DNA of 64,000 bases, taken from the NCBI GenBank assembly GCA_012932865.1, contig SAXG01000024.1:434001-498000 (forward strand). Direction: 5' to 3'. The notes under the pieces are model-generated. The model did not search any database, was not told the DNA's origin, and saw nothing but the letters and a program-made list of their open reading frames with translations. Source of the DNA: Amylostereum areolatum. Taxonomy: Eukaryota > Basidiomycota > Agaricomycetes > Russulales > Stereaceae. A program made the translations under genes and the position numbers. Below, in pieces: positions 38,601 through 51,203 of the stretch (within the stretch, counting starts at the first letter, position 1; every line of letters starts with the position of its first letter).

Positions 38601-41600
38601 GTTCGCGTTCGTCCACACCCCGACGGCCTAGGGTGAGTTATCCACCTCAGGACTCAAGGCCTCCCGCTCACAATCACACATAGCTGCTCTACAACTCAGT
38701 CGTATATGGCCTCCGACCTGCCTTCAATCCGCGGACCCCTATCGCGATTTATCCACGGATTTCTATCAGCTTTCCCACCCGTCCATGGTCACAAGGTCGT
38801 CCGCTGGCTCTTCGTCCACCGCTCCTCCACGTCCTCCACTTACTCTTATGTCCAGTCCATTCTACCATGGACAATCGCCATCTCGCCATCCCTTCCGTCG
38901 TGTGGATAGAAAACAACGACTCACCACCTTTCCATTCCCGTGTCAAAAACCTCTACGATAAGAGCTGCTCGTCCGCTTCCTCCGCTAGAGTCTGCGCAGG
39001 CCGGCGGCGGGGATTCAGAGGAGGTCTGTGCTCATTATGCAGAAGGATACTGCTAGCATACACCCCTCCCCATCTAAACCATTTGGTCTTCTCCTGCTCC
39101 CCATAGCTCGACAAGGACGTGGCAGGATATCGTGCGCGTACTCGTGCAATTCCGGTGGAGGTTGAGGTCAGTTTGATCCTCGTTGCCGCTGACGCCGTGC
39201 GCGCATTCGACGAGGCCATAATCGCGAGCTGTCTCTGCCGCCAGCCCTTTTCGTTTGGTGCGCGGACTTATATGGGTCGCTGTTTTGATATGGACCATCA
39301 AGGCGGTGGGATCCCGCCATTTCGTTTTGGACCAACTGGCCTCGCCGAAGTCGTCCTCGGACCCCACCCTAGGGCCGGTCCGAATCAGAAGGCTCCCTGG
39401 GTGTTTCGAGACATGGTCTTACTACGCAAAAGGCCAAGGGAAAGTACGTTGTTTTCTCTACCTGCTCCCGGCTGCTAGTCGCTGACCCACAGCTTCGCAG
39501 TTCGCCTGTTCTTTCGGCCTATCGCGTCAGCCACCGCCGGACGCTGGCATATGCGTGCCGCCTTCTCCTATGAATTCCACCAAGTCCGCCGCCCATGACT
39601 CGCCGTACACCGTGGAAAGAGCAGCAGCCATCAAACCTGCACACGCAGGCCACGGCGTGCAAACGATTTCATCGCGACCACGAACGATCCCGTTTTGATG
39701 GGCTCTGTCTGCCCTGTGCTCGAAGAGCATCCATGCCCGGCGCACACGACGATGCAGGGCAAACACCTGTCGCGACAGAACCCTGCGTATCTGTCCGCAC
39801 GCCGAAATGGACGGTGGCGCGCTGTACGCGTCCCCAAGACTCCCGGAGGACTAGCCGAGTCTTCGGTGTAGAAGAGAGGCCGTATAGGGGTACTCGCCGC
39901 TTCATCGCGTGGTGGTCGTGATCAAGTGGAGATGAAGGGTCTTGTAGGGCTGAAAACAGAGGCAGTAAGACGGGTGCAGGGAGGTGATACGCATGTAACG
40001 TTGACGAGGAGACGTCGTTTGGGTGGACTCGGATCTGGTCGCGTACGAACAACCAGTACGATTGCTAGCGTTGGCTCCACCTTTTTGCATGCAGGAAGAT
40101 GGGTAAAGGCAGAAATATTCGAGGCATAACGATGTGCGCGAGGCTGATGCGCGTGGCTGAGATTCGAATCCGAAACCTTTGTTCTTGCCCCCATCGACAT
40201 CGTCCGCAAACCTTTCCAAACCCATCGACGGTCGTCACCTTGCCTCCCACTTCCCGCGGACCAAGAACCTTTTTCAAAGCGGCTTCAAGCACGTAGCAAA
40301 TCTCTGGGGACCCAAAGTCCAACCCCACGCTGGCGCTGGCAGACCGTGAGCGAGCGGTCAATCGTTTTTCTTACCCTCTCGTAGTTCGACGGCCTCGCCA
40401 TATCCCCACAACCCGCCATTTCACATGAAGCTTTCAGTCCACCATTACAAGCTGTTCTCTCCGCGGGAGGACAGGACGTTGATGGGAAGGACGGCCAAGA
40501 CACGCTTCCGGGTCTTGGAGGGGCGGCTGGGACGTGGGGTTTGAGGTACGTTCCCATTTACAACTTCACTTAAGGATTATGAGTGCTCACGCACGGAAGG
40601 CAGATCGCAGGAGAACAGAGGAGGACCCCGTGTATTGCGGTCGGCGCAGAGGAATCAGGATGAATGGTCTTGGTAGACGGGTTTGGAGGAACAGGGGAAC
40701 CTCGTCGTGCTTTAGGTTCGTTGTTCTCTGACGCCTCTCTTTATCGTCCCTCACCACTGTTACAGGTATCGCTAGTAACTGTGTAGGCTACCAGCCATGG
40801 GTAATATAAGAAGACACTCTCGTGATATCCACCCTGTATGACCCCCCGCATTATCGGTCAAAGTCGAAATCGTACGGGAAAAAGTGCTCGGAGCGGGGCG
40901 AACACAATGACTAGAACAATAACCGAAAATATCTGGACGATAGCATGTATACGGACGGCTCTTCCCCCTCGAATCACCCACCGTCTTCCGACCCCTCGTA
41001 AACAGACCCGGTCACATCAACAGCCTTCATCCGCCCTTTCCCATACTCTTCTCCCCAGGTCTCACCATTCCAGGCCGCCGGCCGCGATGTCCACCGACAC
41101 GATTCCAGACTGAACGCCCCAATCGCGCTCAGCCTAGTCTGAACTTCAACGCATCGAGTTCCTATTAGGAGATGTAAAAAGGACAGAGGTGCGTGTTTCA
41201 TCTCAGTCCCATTTCCCCTTCGACTGACTCGCGTTTTTGCAGCTTGTGTGCTTCTACCTCGACCGCCTCGACAATCGTCACGGACCACCGTAAAGCCCTT
41301 CCATCACAATTCTCGCCTCTGTCCACCGCGCCGCGTCGAGGGAAAAGCTCTTGCGAAGGATGATCGGAGGATCCTCGCGGACAGGGCTTCAAGATCGCAA
41401 TATATCCAGCAGTCGGGCATATTCGGGCGTTCGATCCATTATCGCAAGCTTCCTAGACTTACTGTGCGCTACGCTCACTCGGCGAGGACCTTCACCCCGC
41501 GCTGACCTTTTCCGTTGTGTTTTAGACCGACAGGTATAAAGGCTCTCAGGCTTTACCCCGGTTCCAGACAGCCTCGGACCAGTCTGACTTGCAAGATCGC

Positions 41601-43265
41601 TGTCCAAGACACGGTTCCGTTACGCGAAGGACCCGCAAAAGGTGAAGGCCCGTGACGACAACTGTTAGCTTTCCATCTAGCGGTGCGCACGCCGTTCCTT
41701 CTGGTCCAGGCCCGAGCTGATTATTCTTTTGCATACCTAGTCCGCAGTGATACATAGACGTAACATACGTCGTCCCCAATCTCCCCACCACCCCTCTGAG
41801 GCGCACGCAGATCTTTGAACGAAATGGACCAGGGTCTCGCTCATGGTGTCGAGGTCGCTCGCGCGTACTTTCGCTGCTCCCCAACGTATCAAGGCTCGCG
41901 GTCTCGGATCGTAGGATCATGGTGGGTACATATTTCACTCGGTACTTGTGGAGCACCGGCTATAAGTGTTGCAGTTTGTAGGCGGTTCTTTTCCCCGCGG
42001 TTCAAGACATTGTCCTCTTGCTTGCAACCGAAATGGACACAATAAATGCGAGCGAGGTTGGATCTTCTCCCCTATCCCAGGTCAGTACACGATTGCTTCC
42101 TCAATGTTTTCGACCGCTCATGGGCGCCTCAGGCTGGCGAGTTTCCTCGCCGTCGCTCCGGCCTATTATTTCTGCTTATGGGAGACGAAGGTACTTACGA
42201 CCTCTCACCTGGTCTCGCTTTTCAAGGCTTCCCGTCAAAGACGAGCCCTTCACTCGCGTCGATGTTCTCCAGGCAGTGGGTCAACTAAGCGGAATTGATC
42301 GTGAACGAAGGGTCTCGTATTGTGTACCGACTGCATTGAATAAGGCTACATACAACTGATGATGTGCATACACGAGGGGTGGCGTGAACAGAGAGCGAGA
42401 TGCCGACATCATAAACAGACTACAAGATAAATCGAACGAGACGAGGAGTTCCGAAGCAGGGGCATAGGGAAGAGGGAAACAACGGGATGGATGTATCACC
42501 AGCGAACGGTCTTTCCACCTGTGATGACAGGTCCATCCACACTTGACGAAGGTGTGGCGAAATCGGAAAGGCCGGGGGGGTATCGGTGTCGGGGTGGGAT
42601 GTAGTGGTATGGGAATAGTAGATGCTCTCTGGGAGCGCCCGGACACCGAGACTCGAAGGAAGACACGCCCTCTAATCCCGCGCGAGGGATACGAAGAAAC
42701 TCGCCTGGATCGGAAGGGACGAACGGAGGAGGACGTGTACACATCGCGGATAGGCGTACCTCAAAGTCACAACCATCTGCACCTATCCTTCATGATCCCA
42801 CCCTCGGAGTCATATCTGCCCCAACGAACCCGGTATCTCTTCACGATGGTCCAGAAGAAGCAAGGAATGAGTCGCTGGTACCGACACGGTAACTTGAAGA
42901 TTGCACGTAGTTTGAAGGACCTGGCCGCTAGGGGTAGATCGAGCAGAGGTATCGTGGAGAAATGGCCGTGGTTGGCGTGTCCGTCATTCGCATAGAGATG
43001 GGAGGAACTAGGAAACTGAGGCCGTCTGTCCTGAATACGGCAAGAGAGTGTGTCGATGAAGGTACTTACGGGTGATTCGTCACTCGCAACCGCGTGTCGG
43101 CGTCTTCCCACGCCCACTCTCTTCCAACGACCACCACGGTCCAAACCACCAGCCAACGACCATCGCCATCGTTGCTCATCGTCAATCGCACAGGTACTGC
43201 TATACGCACTTTCCATTGTCTCACGCGCCAGCTCAACGACAATTCCAGAAAATTCAAACCCGATC

Positions 43266-46200
43266 ATGTCCTCGATTGTAAGAGAACCGGCGGAGGGGAA
43301 GGATGGCGGTCAAGGCTCCGGTCCAACGCAGGATCTGAGTGCTCTATCGGTACGTCCTCTGAGCCTCTTCTTTCTTATATGTGCAAACATATTCGACAGG
43401 ATGTTGCGTGTGTCCGTGACGAAGTCCGACGGTGCGTACTCGTGTTACTTGCCGCTGTTACTTGCCGCGCATGCACCACATCTTATCGTCGATCAGCGGC
43501 CCTAGCCACGGTGAACCTCCGATGGAGGCTGAAAAGCATCCCGCAACACTGCGTGACCAGAGCGACCGCCGGGTACGCTTGCTCGATTCGGCAGAACGGG
43601 AAAGCACCGATGACAACGTGAGTGAGAACACGCATCATCAGTGTTCGGTGTGTTTAACACTGGCACTGCGATTTCAGGGCACCGACTCCGACAATGATAA
43701 ACTACATCTGCGGCGACAGGCAGCATCTCTTGAGGGCAGTTCAGATGACTCGGCCGATCTAAAAGCTCTTGGTGACTCTCTGGTTGTGCACTACCAGGAG
43801 AATGGAGATTTTGAGGATGTCAATGATGCCATCCGAATTTTGACAGACTGTTATAATGCTGGGCTCTTGGTTGAATGGGATGGGCTATCTATACTGGGAT
43901 CTGCACACCTTGAACAGTATAAACATCTAGGGCTTGTGGAATGCATTGAGGATGGGATATTCTTCTATTCTGAGGCTTTGAAACTCTGCTCTTCAAGTGA
44001 TGACAGGCAATTTAGATCTTTGGAATGGCTGGGGCTAGCACTCCAAAGAGTGTACGAAAAGACAGGAAAAATTAATGACTTGGAGCAAGCCATTGTCTAT
44101 TGTGAGAAGGCTCTGGACCTGTGCCCCCAAGGCCACCCTTGTCGATCATCATCACTGAACAATCTTGCAAATGCAGTCCAGACACGTTATGAAATTCAGG
44201 GGCATATTAATGACCTTGAGCAGGCCATCATCCACCATCAGGAGGCTCTGGACCTGCACCCACAAGGTCATCCTGATCGGTCCATGTCTCTGAACAATCT
44301 TGCAAATGCAGTCCTGACACGTTATGAAATTCAGGGGCATATTAATGACCTTGAGCAGGCCATCATCCACCATCAGGAGGCTCTGGACCTGCGCCCACAA
44401 GGCCATCCTGATCGATCTGCATCTCTGAACAATCTTGCAAATGCAGTCCAGACACGTTATGAAATTCAGGGGCATATTAATGACCTTGAGCAGGCCATCA
44501 TCCACCATCAGGAGGCTCTGGACCTGCGCCCACAAGGCCATCCTAATCGATCCATGTCTCTGAACAATCTTGCAAGTGCAGTCCTGACACGTTATGAAAT
44601 TCAGGGGCATATTAATGACCTTGAGCAGGCCATCATCCACCATCAGGAGGCTCTGGACCTGCACCCACAAGGTCTTCCTGATCGGTCCATGTCTCTGAAC
44701 AATCTTGCAAGTGCAGTCCTGACACGTTATGAAATTCAGGGGCATATTAATGACCTTGAGCAGGCCATCATCCACCATCAGGAGGCTCTGGACCTGCGCC
44801 CACAAGGCCATCCTGATCGATCCATGTCTCTGAACAATCTTGCAAATGCAGTCCAGACACGTTATGAAATTCAGGGGCATATTAATGACCTTGAGCAGGC
44901 CATCATCCACCATCAGGAGGCTCTGGACCTGCGCCCACAAGGCCATCCTAATCGATCCATGTCTCTGAACAATCTTGCAAATGCAGTCCAGACACGTTAT
45001 GAAATTCAGGGGCATATTGATGACCTTGAGCAGGCCATCATCCACCATCAGGAGGCTCTGTACCTGCGCCCACAAGGCCATCCTAATCGATCCATGTCTC
45101 TGAACAATCTTGCAAATGCAGTCCAGACATGTTATGAAATTCAGGGGCATATTGATGACCTTGAGCAGGCCATCATCCACCATCAGGAGGCTCTGGACCT
45201 GCACCCACAAGGCCATCCTGATCGATCCATGTCTCTGAACAATCTTGCAAATGCAGTCCAGACACATTATGAAATTCAGGGGCATATTAATGACCTTGAG
45301 CAGGCCATCATCCACCATCAGGAGGCTCTGGACCTGCGCCCACAAGGCCATCCTAATCGATCCATGTCTCTGAACAATCTTGCAAATGCAGTCCAGACAC
45401 GTTATGAAATTCAGGGGCATATTGATGACCTTGAGCAGGCCATCATCCACCATCAGGAGGCTCTGTACCTGCGCCCACAAGGCCATCCTAATCGATCTGC
45501 ATCTCTGAACAATCTTGCAGGTGTGATTCATAAACGGTACAAAGTCCTTGGGCAGATAGAGGGTCTGGACATCATAGCAAAAACTCTATCTGAGGCTGTT
45601 AATAGCCAGTATTGTCCAATCAAGTCACGGCTCAGTGCTGCACATTCTTGGGTCTCTTATGCTCGAATGCATAGACATCAATCTTTGTTGTCTGCATATG
45701 AGGCTGCTCTGGATATTTTTAAATCTCATCTCCTACTCCATCCGACCATTGGGCTTCAATATGGGCTAATAGGTCCCTCCCAGTCCAAACTAGCTCTTGA
45801 CGGTGTTTCAGAGGCACTCAATGAGGAAAAATACTGTTTAGGAATTGAGCTGCTTGAGCAGGGCAGAACCATTATCTGGTCTTCAATAAAAGGGTTTAGG
45901 CTCACACTTGACAATGAATATCATCTGTTGGGATGTGATTCTCTGTTTGAAGAGCTTAGAGATTTATCAACCAGACTAGAAAGAATGTCTATGTCAGCGA
46001 GCTTATCTGGGAAAAGTGATATAGCAACATGGACACAGAAGCGGCAGCTTATTGAAAAAAGGGAACAAATGATTGCCCAGATTCGCCAGCTTCCAGGGCA
46101 GGAGCATTTTTTGAAAGCCATCCCTTATTCTCAGCTTTCTGAAGCAGCAGCATTTGGTCCAGTCATTACGATCAATTTGTCTGAGTATCGGTCTGATGCC

Positions 46201-47193
46201 CTCATCATCCCTATGCCTCATATTGATCCAGTCATTGTTTCTCTTGCAAACAGCCATACCTCTGCCAATCTGATCAAAATGATATCAGAGCTTGCACTAG
46301 AATGGTCTGCTCTCACAGCAAGGAAGCAGGCAGATGATGGCCGCTCCCGTACTATGCAAGAGATCTTGTTCTCTCTTTGGAACCTTATTGCACAGCCAAT
46401 TGTGGATAAACTAGAACAATTGAAGGTCCCAAAGGGGTCCAGAATATGGTGGTGCCCAACCAGAGAGCTCTGTACCCTTCCTCTCCATGCTGCACAATCT
46501 CTATCTGGTCGTAGCATATCTGACCTCTATATATCTTCCTATACATCTACTATTGGAGCTCTGCTTACAGCACAAAAGGCACATAAACAGAGACATACTA
46601 TACCCTCTATTTTTGCCATTGGGATTGGAGACACCCTTCCTCGTGTTGAAGAGGAATTCACCTATCTCAGACAATCTGTGGGCAGCATCATGGAGGTGCC
46701 CTGCAAAGAAGATATTGATTCTACTCATGTGCTTGAGTCCCTTACCAATCATCCATGGGTTCACATTGCTTGTCATGGTGTTCTTACCAAGTTCCCCTTT
46801 GACTCTCATTTCAAGCTCTCTGGCCAATCTACCCTCCGTGTTATAGATATCATGACAGCCCACTTGACAGATGCAGAATTGGCCTTCCTTTCTGCTTGCC
46901 ACAGTGCAGCAGGTGACAAGGAGAAAAATTATGATGAAGTTGTACACCTGGCTGCTGCAATGCAGTTTTCTGGCTTCAAGTCTGTGATTGGAACTCTGTG
47001 GGGAATGGCAGACGAGGATGGACCAATGGTTTCCAAGGCATTCTACAAAGCTATGCTCAATTTTGCTGGTGGGGATGTTGCCAAACTTGACTATAGAAAC
47101 TCGGCCAAGGCCCTGCATATGGCAGTAAGGGTCTTGAGGAAGAATGGAGTCCCTGTTGACCGTTGGGTGAATTATGTTCACATTGGTGCATAA
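43266..47193 (+). CDS. TPR-CHAT protein (caspase-like CHAT protease with TPR array)
   Basis: Model: exons 43266-43349, 43400-43431, 43497-43617, 43678-47193; introns 50, 65 and 60 nt; 1,250 residues. The start MSSIVREPAEG is supported by the matching exon layout of the left-edge paralogue. Residues 80-245 are a leader plus diverged TPRs; 248-697 hold ten near-identical 45-residue TPR units (RYEIQGHINDLEQAIIHHQE type); 700-900 is a helical linker; about 900-1245 is the CHAT domain. The likely catalytic pair is His1112 in HIACHG and Cys1153 in LSACHSA, followed by the conserved GFKSVIGTLWGMAD block. CHAT is a clan CD (caspase/separase-like) cysteine peptidase fold; bacterial TPR-CHAT proteins are proteases switched on by a partner. 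In fungi such proteins are abundant but mostly uncharacterised. Target and trigger are unknown. Confidence 0.9.
44182..45531 (+). repeat. Ten-copy tandem array of 135-bp TPR-coding units
   Basis: GAAATTCAGG recurs every 135 bases from 44191. Units differ at only about nine of 45 residues: position 1 (R/C/H), 9 (N/D), 23 (D/Y), 25 (H/R), 29 (H/L), 31 (D/N), 34 (M/A), 41 (N/S) and 44 (L/Q), counting from R of RYEIQ. The last unit diverges only at its end. Such homogeneity implies recent expansion or gene conversion. Confidence 0.95.
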
Positions 47194-49216
47194 AGATAGA
47201 GTGGGTGAGTTAGAATTATATGAGTCTCAACATGGAGAACTAAATGTTTTCTAGCATCCAGACTGTGATTCTTGGTGGTGACTGTTCCGAGGCTTCAAGC
47301 TCATTCAGTGTATGATAGTTAGTTGTATGCTCCATACTCTCAAAGAATGTGTGACTTTCAAGACATGTTTTGTATCTGAGTACCATACCCAAACAATAGG
47401 AGAGATCAAGGTGACGAAAAGGAGCAAGGATGGATGGACAGCACCGAGAAAGCTTACAGTGAAGTGACCATGCAGATGAAGTTGTAGTACTTATGGAATG
47501 AAAAAAACAGCTTGTCGAAAATGATAACTGATAATAGTCAGCGGAAAGGAGTGCAGGCGTGGCTCCCTGAGCGTGAAGTAATATAGTGGACAAAGTCGGC
47601 ATGGCACTGGTCATACCTATGCGCGACAGATGTTGCTCGTACTCTGCGCAAAGCTACAGCGATGTCAGGCGAAAGACACAGAGGTGTGCAGTCAAAGCAC
47701 AACGAGGATCATAAAAGGAGGGGAGCAAGTTGCTTAGCACCATGCAATACTATGGCGCGGCCGTCCCATCCACACCACGCGACCGAAAAATCCTCTACTC
47801 ACGATTTCGAACTCACCGAACCGTAAAGCTCACAACGACATAGCTACATCAGCCGTTAGCATCCACACCGCGCCCGCAATGGAAGTACCGTTTCGCCGCT
47901 CAGTTCCCTCGCGCACCCGGTGCGCTGTCCCCGCCTTGTCCACAATTCACCCCGAATCGCAGCGAGTCTCGGCTTCTGGAATGCCCTCGCACGGGCACGC
48001 CTAGGCTATCTATGCTGACACTCCGCTCCTTCCTCGAACAGCGTCGTCTGGTGTTGCAGTATTGCCAACCGGGTGGTGGTCACCTGAGGCACAGGTCCAG
48101 CGGAGAGCACGACAAGGGGACACCACTTTCATACACGAATTGGGTCGAGTGAGTCTGAGGTCAGGTGGACGTGATGGGGATCGGTAAGTAGGATGGCGCG
48201 GGTGGTCGATGTGGAACCTTGGAGACGCAGGCATGAGGGGGGGGGGTAAGCGCTATATTCGAGGACCGGGAAGATTCCGGCGTGAACTCGGCAACGTTAG
48301 GACGGTCCGGATGGGGGTGTGCACGATAATTCTAACCACGGCTTCGGTGCTGGATCCTGGTTTCCCGGAGATCGAACAAAATACTAGGAGACGCTTGCTC
48401 GGTTCGAAGTGACTGGAAAGGGAAATGGAAGGGCGAGGAAGGCGGAACACATGCAGAGGGACGTGGTGGATCTGGAAAGACGCGCGAGGGAAGACGGCAG
48501 GCATGAACCCCGCCGGCGGTTCGAAGCGTGAATGCAACGGGGAGTGCAGCAAGGAACGCGCGGGGAAGCAGAGTATAACTGCATTGCGCATAACACTTTA
48601 TCTTGCGTAGTTGACGTGAATGCGAGCTCGAGCGGTTGTAATCGTGATGAGAAGGATTGAGGGGGTGAACGCCTTGAACTGAAGTTCGGCAAGAAACTCG
48701 GGGTAGAAGGGTGACCGGAATTGCCGCGTGATTTTACACCAAAAGGAAGGGGGAGCAGGTAAACGATGCGGATGTCGAACGATTTCGTTCGATGGATGAC
48801 GAGAGGTCGAGGAGCAGCGGTGAGAGCGTAACAGTGACCATGGTCAGGCCGTCGACATAGCCTCTAGCTCGAATTCTCGCTTTCTGATAAAAATGAAAGG
48901 GAGGAGATTTCGGTGTGGACTTGAGAGGAACGCTGTCACGTCCTATGACGTTGGCACGCCTTCGACCTTCTGAAGGAAAACTTATCAGCGACTGACAATA
49001 AAAGGCAAATACATGTAGGATGGAGGAAGTGCGAACCACCGCAGCAGAGCGGAGGGAATGCACCCGTAGCGCGACTATATGCGCACCATAGTATACGCCG
49101 TCCTAAGGATTGCGCACCGTCGCCGCCGCCATAGGCAACGTAGACAAAAATGGCTATCGTTCGTGGTGTTTCTCGCACATCCGCATCCCCCCCCTCACCT
49201 TCACAAGCGCGACCTC
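47194..49216. other. Intergenic DNA between the TPR-CHAT gene and the gypsy element
   Basis: The first few hundred bases are AT-richer and probably the 3' untranslated region. No gene is recognised in the rest. Confidence 0.35.
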
Positions 49217-49637
49217 TGTCAGAAACGCAGTTTATGAGACCGATGAACCGCCTAAGTCGCGACGATGGGAGGAGCGAGAAGAAAATAGATTCGAGAGTGC
49301 CGGGGTCTAGGGTAGTGCAACGTACGCTACAGTACCGTATGACGAGATGGACAGTCTAGGGAAAAGGGAAGAGAAACACTGTCCTTATATACAAGTGGGA
49401 ACGATGGTGCGATGCGATGCGATAGTGGCGCGAGCGGGGGGGAACAATAGGAAAGGAGTCATGGGGCGGAGGACGAAGGTCCGGAGCAGTGATGTCATAG
49501 ATAAGGATGCGGAACCCCGCTCGGAAGTCCGGGCAATGACGTCGTTGAAGCATGTGATGCAAGGGAAAGTCATGTGCCGTGACACGTCGCGTGTACGAGG
49601 TCTGCAAACGAAGAGAGAAATGGAGCGATCCGTGACA
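49217..49637 (-). repeat. 3' LTR of the gypsy element
   Basis: 421 bp, TG...CA ends (TGTCAG...GTGACA on the plus strand). A TATA-like TTATATAC near 49385 reads GTATATAA on the element's own strand. The integrase-chromodomain frame runs into this LTR and stops at 49570. Confidence 0.95.
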
Positions 49638-50640
49638 TTACCCCCCCTTTAAGACGCGCTTTCGCCTGGAGCGCGATGTCATCTGCAAGGGTAGATGCGA
49701 GAAAATCGTCAAAGGAGATGCCGAGGGAACGCACAGGGCGGGGCGCGTTTGGATGGCGTTTGTGGAAGGTGTCGATCATGTCGGTGACCTTTGAGAGCGA
49801 GGAGCGAGGGAGCCAGGTATTCTCGGAGTCAGGATAGCCTACCCACTTGACGAGGTATTGTATGCCTTTCTTGTTGCGGGTCGGCTTCGAGTCGATGATG
49901 TCTTCAACATCATATTCTTCTTCGTCATCAACGAGGTCAGGCGGCGGTTGTTCATAGTTTGGACCATGTGCCGTCGTCTCCTTGTATGCGGTGAGCAGCG
50001 AAGCATGGAAGACTGGGTGGATTCTCCACGTCTTCGGCAGCTTCAGGCGGTAGTTCACTGGGCTAATGACGTCAACGATCTCGAAGGGTCCAAATCGTTT
50101 GGCAGCAAGCTTAGCTTTCGGCCTCGTCATCTTCAGGTTTTTGCCTTCGAGCCAGACCTTGTCTCCAACGGCGAACAGTGTCGATTTGCTGATCGTGTCA
50201 CCATTGTAGTGCTTCATTAAGTCAGATGCGAGGGCAAGGCTGGCTTTGATCTCTTGTCGGACTTCTTCAAGTTGACGGAGGCGTTCTTCAACTGCAGGGA
50301 CCTTTGAGGACGGGTTTACGGACGGGTACATCTTGGGGAGGAAGCCGTAGAGGACTTCAAAGGGAGCCTTTCCAGTAGCTGCATGGGTGCGAGAGTTGTG
50401 AGAAAACTCGAAGAAGGGCAACCACTTCACCCAGTCGTCTTGACGGTAGTTGCAGAATACTCGCAGAAACTGCTCGAGGTTCTGGTTCTCGCGTTCGGTT
50501 TGGCCGTCTGTCTGTGGGTGATACGCTGTGCTGAGGGCGGACTTGATCCCGAGCTTCTCGTTGAGTGTACGCATCACCTGTCCAGCAAACTGGGGTCCAC
50601 GATCCGAGATGATCTTGTCTGCTAAGCCGTAGTGTCGATA
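49570..50640 (-). pseudogene. Integrase catalytic C-terminal part and chromodomain
   Basis: This frame holds the second half of the integrase core (SDRGPQF Asp, then the Glu in TDGQTERENQ of the DDE triad), the GPY/F-like module (KRFGPFEIVD, NYRLKLP) and a chromodomain near its end (EYDVEDIIDS, YLVKWVGYPDSENTWLP). Chromodomains of this class steer integration to modified histones. The first part of the integrase lies in a different frame at 50622-51203, separated by a frameshift near 50695. The open frame ends inside the 3' LTR. Confidence 0.9.
49638..49650 (-). other. Polypurine tract next to the 3' LTR
   Basis: On the element strand AAAGGGGGGGTAA directly precedes the LTR. This is the expected primer site for plus-strand DNA synthesis. 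Confidence 0.75.
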
Positions 50641-51203
50641 TACCTTATTGAAGAGAATGTCGGCCGTGCCATCGCTGGTGATCTTCGTTGTACATGGGTG
50701 GTAACCACCATCTTGGTGAGGCGATCGACCACGACATTGACGGCGTTATAGCCTTCGCAGTCAGGGAGTTCGACGATGAAGTCAGTGGAGATGACGCCAA
50801 ATGGTCGATCGGGTACTTCGTTTGGGATCATGTCGACGTGGGGTCGGCTGCTCTGTGTCTTCGTCGACTGGCAGGTTGCGCATCCTGTTACAAAGTCGCG
50901 GACAAAGACAGACATGCCAGGCCACCAATATTCACGACTCACAAGCTCGTAAGTCTTGAAGCGACCGGGGTGTCCAGCCAGGGGCGATTCATGGTACATT
51001 TTGACAATGTCGCTGTCGCAACTCGTCGTCTGCAGGGACATATACCTTTCCTCTAAACAGGACCAGGCCTTCTTCGTAGTTCCACTCTTGAAGGTTCTTG
51101 ACAAGTGTACGTGGTCCGTTTCGTAAGATGGCGTCCAGGGCTTGAACGACCTCGATGTCCTTGGTTTTGCAGTCGCGGATACGTCGTCGGAGTTCGACAT
51201 CAC
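50622..51203 (-). pseudogene. Integrase N-terminal zinc-binding part and first catalytic Asp
   Basis: Contains an HHCC-type zinc region (ESPLAGHPGRFKTYELV..., ending CATC) and the first core Asp in STDFIVELPDCEG. It is frameshifted from the RNase H segment near 51010 and from the rest of the integrase near 50695. Confidence 0.85.

Larger units (their letters stand above)
35856..43265. other. Repeat-rich, gene-poor region upstream of the TPR-CHAT gene
   Basis: Over 7 kb with no protein family recognised. A TATA-like GTATAAAAGG near 37426 precedes a CT-rich stretch but leads to no convincing reading frame. TTTTAGACCGACAGG near 41520 matches the dispersed-repeat end motif. A plus-strand frame at 42543-42995 and a minus-strand frame at 42767-43267 overlap each other; neither has supporting features. 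Confidence 0.3.

Noticed and set aside
40138..40180. tRNA-like T-loop sequence (GATTCGAATCC)
   Set aside because: The flanking arms do not pair and no anticodon stem or acceptor stem can be formed.
44152..45531. A 459-codon minus-strand reading frame across the TPR array
   Set aside because: It is antisense to the TPR units and stays open only because each 135-bp unit lacks stops in that frame. It repeats one meaningless 45-residue unit and has no start, introns or domain.
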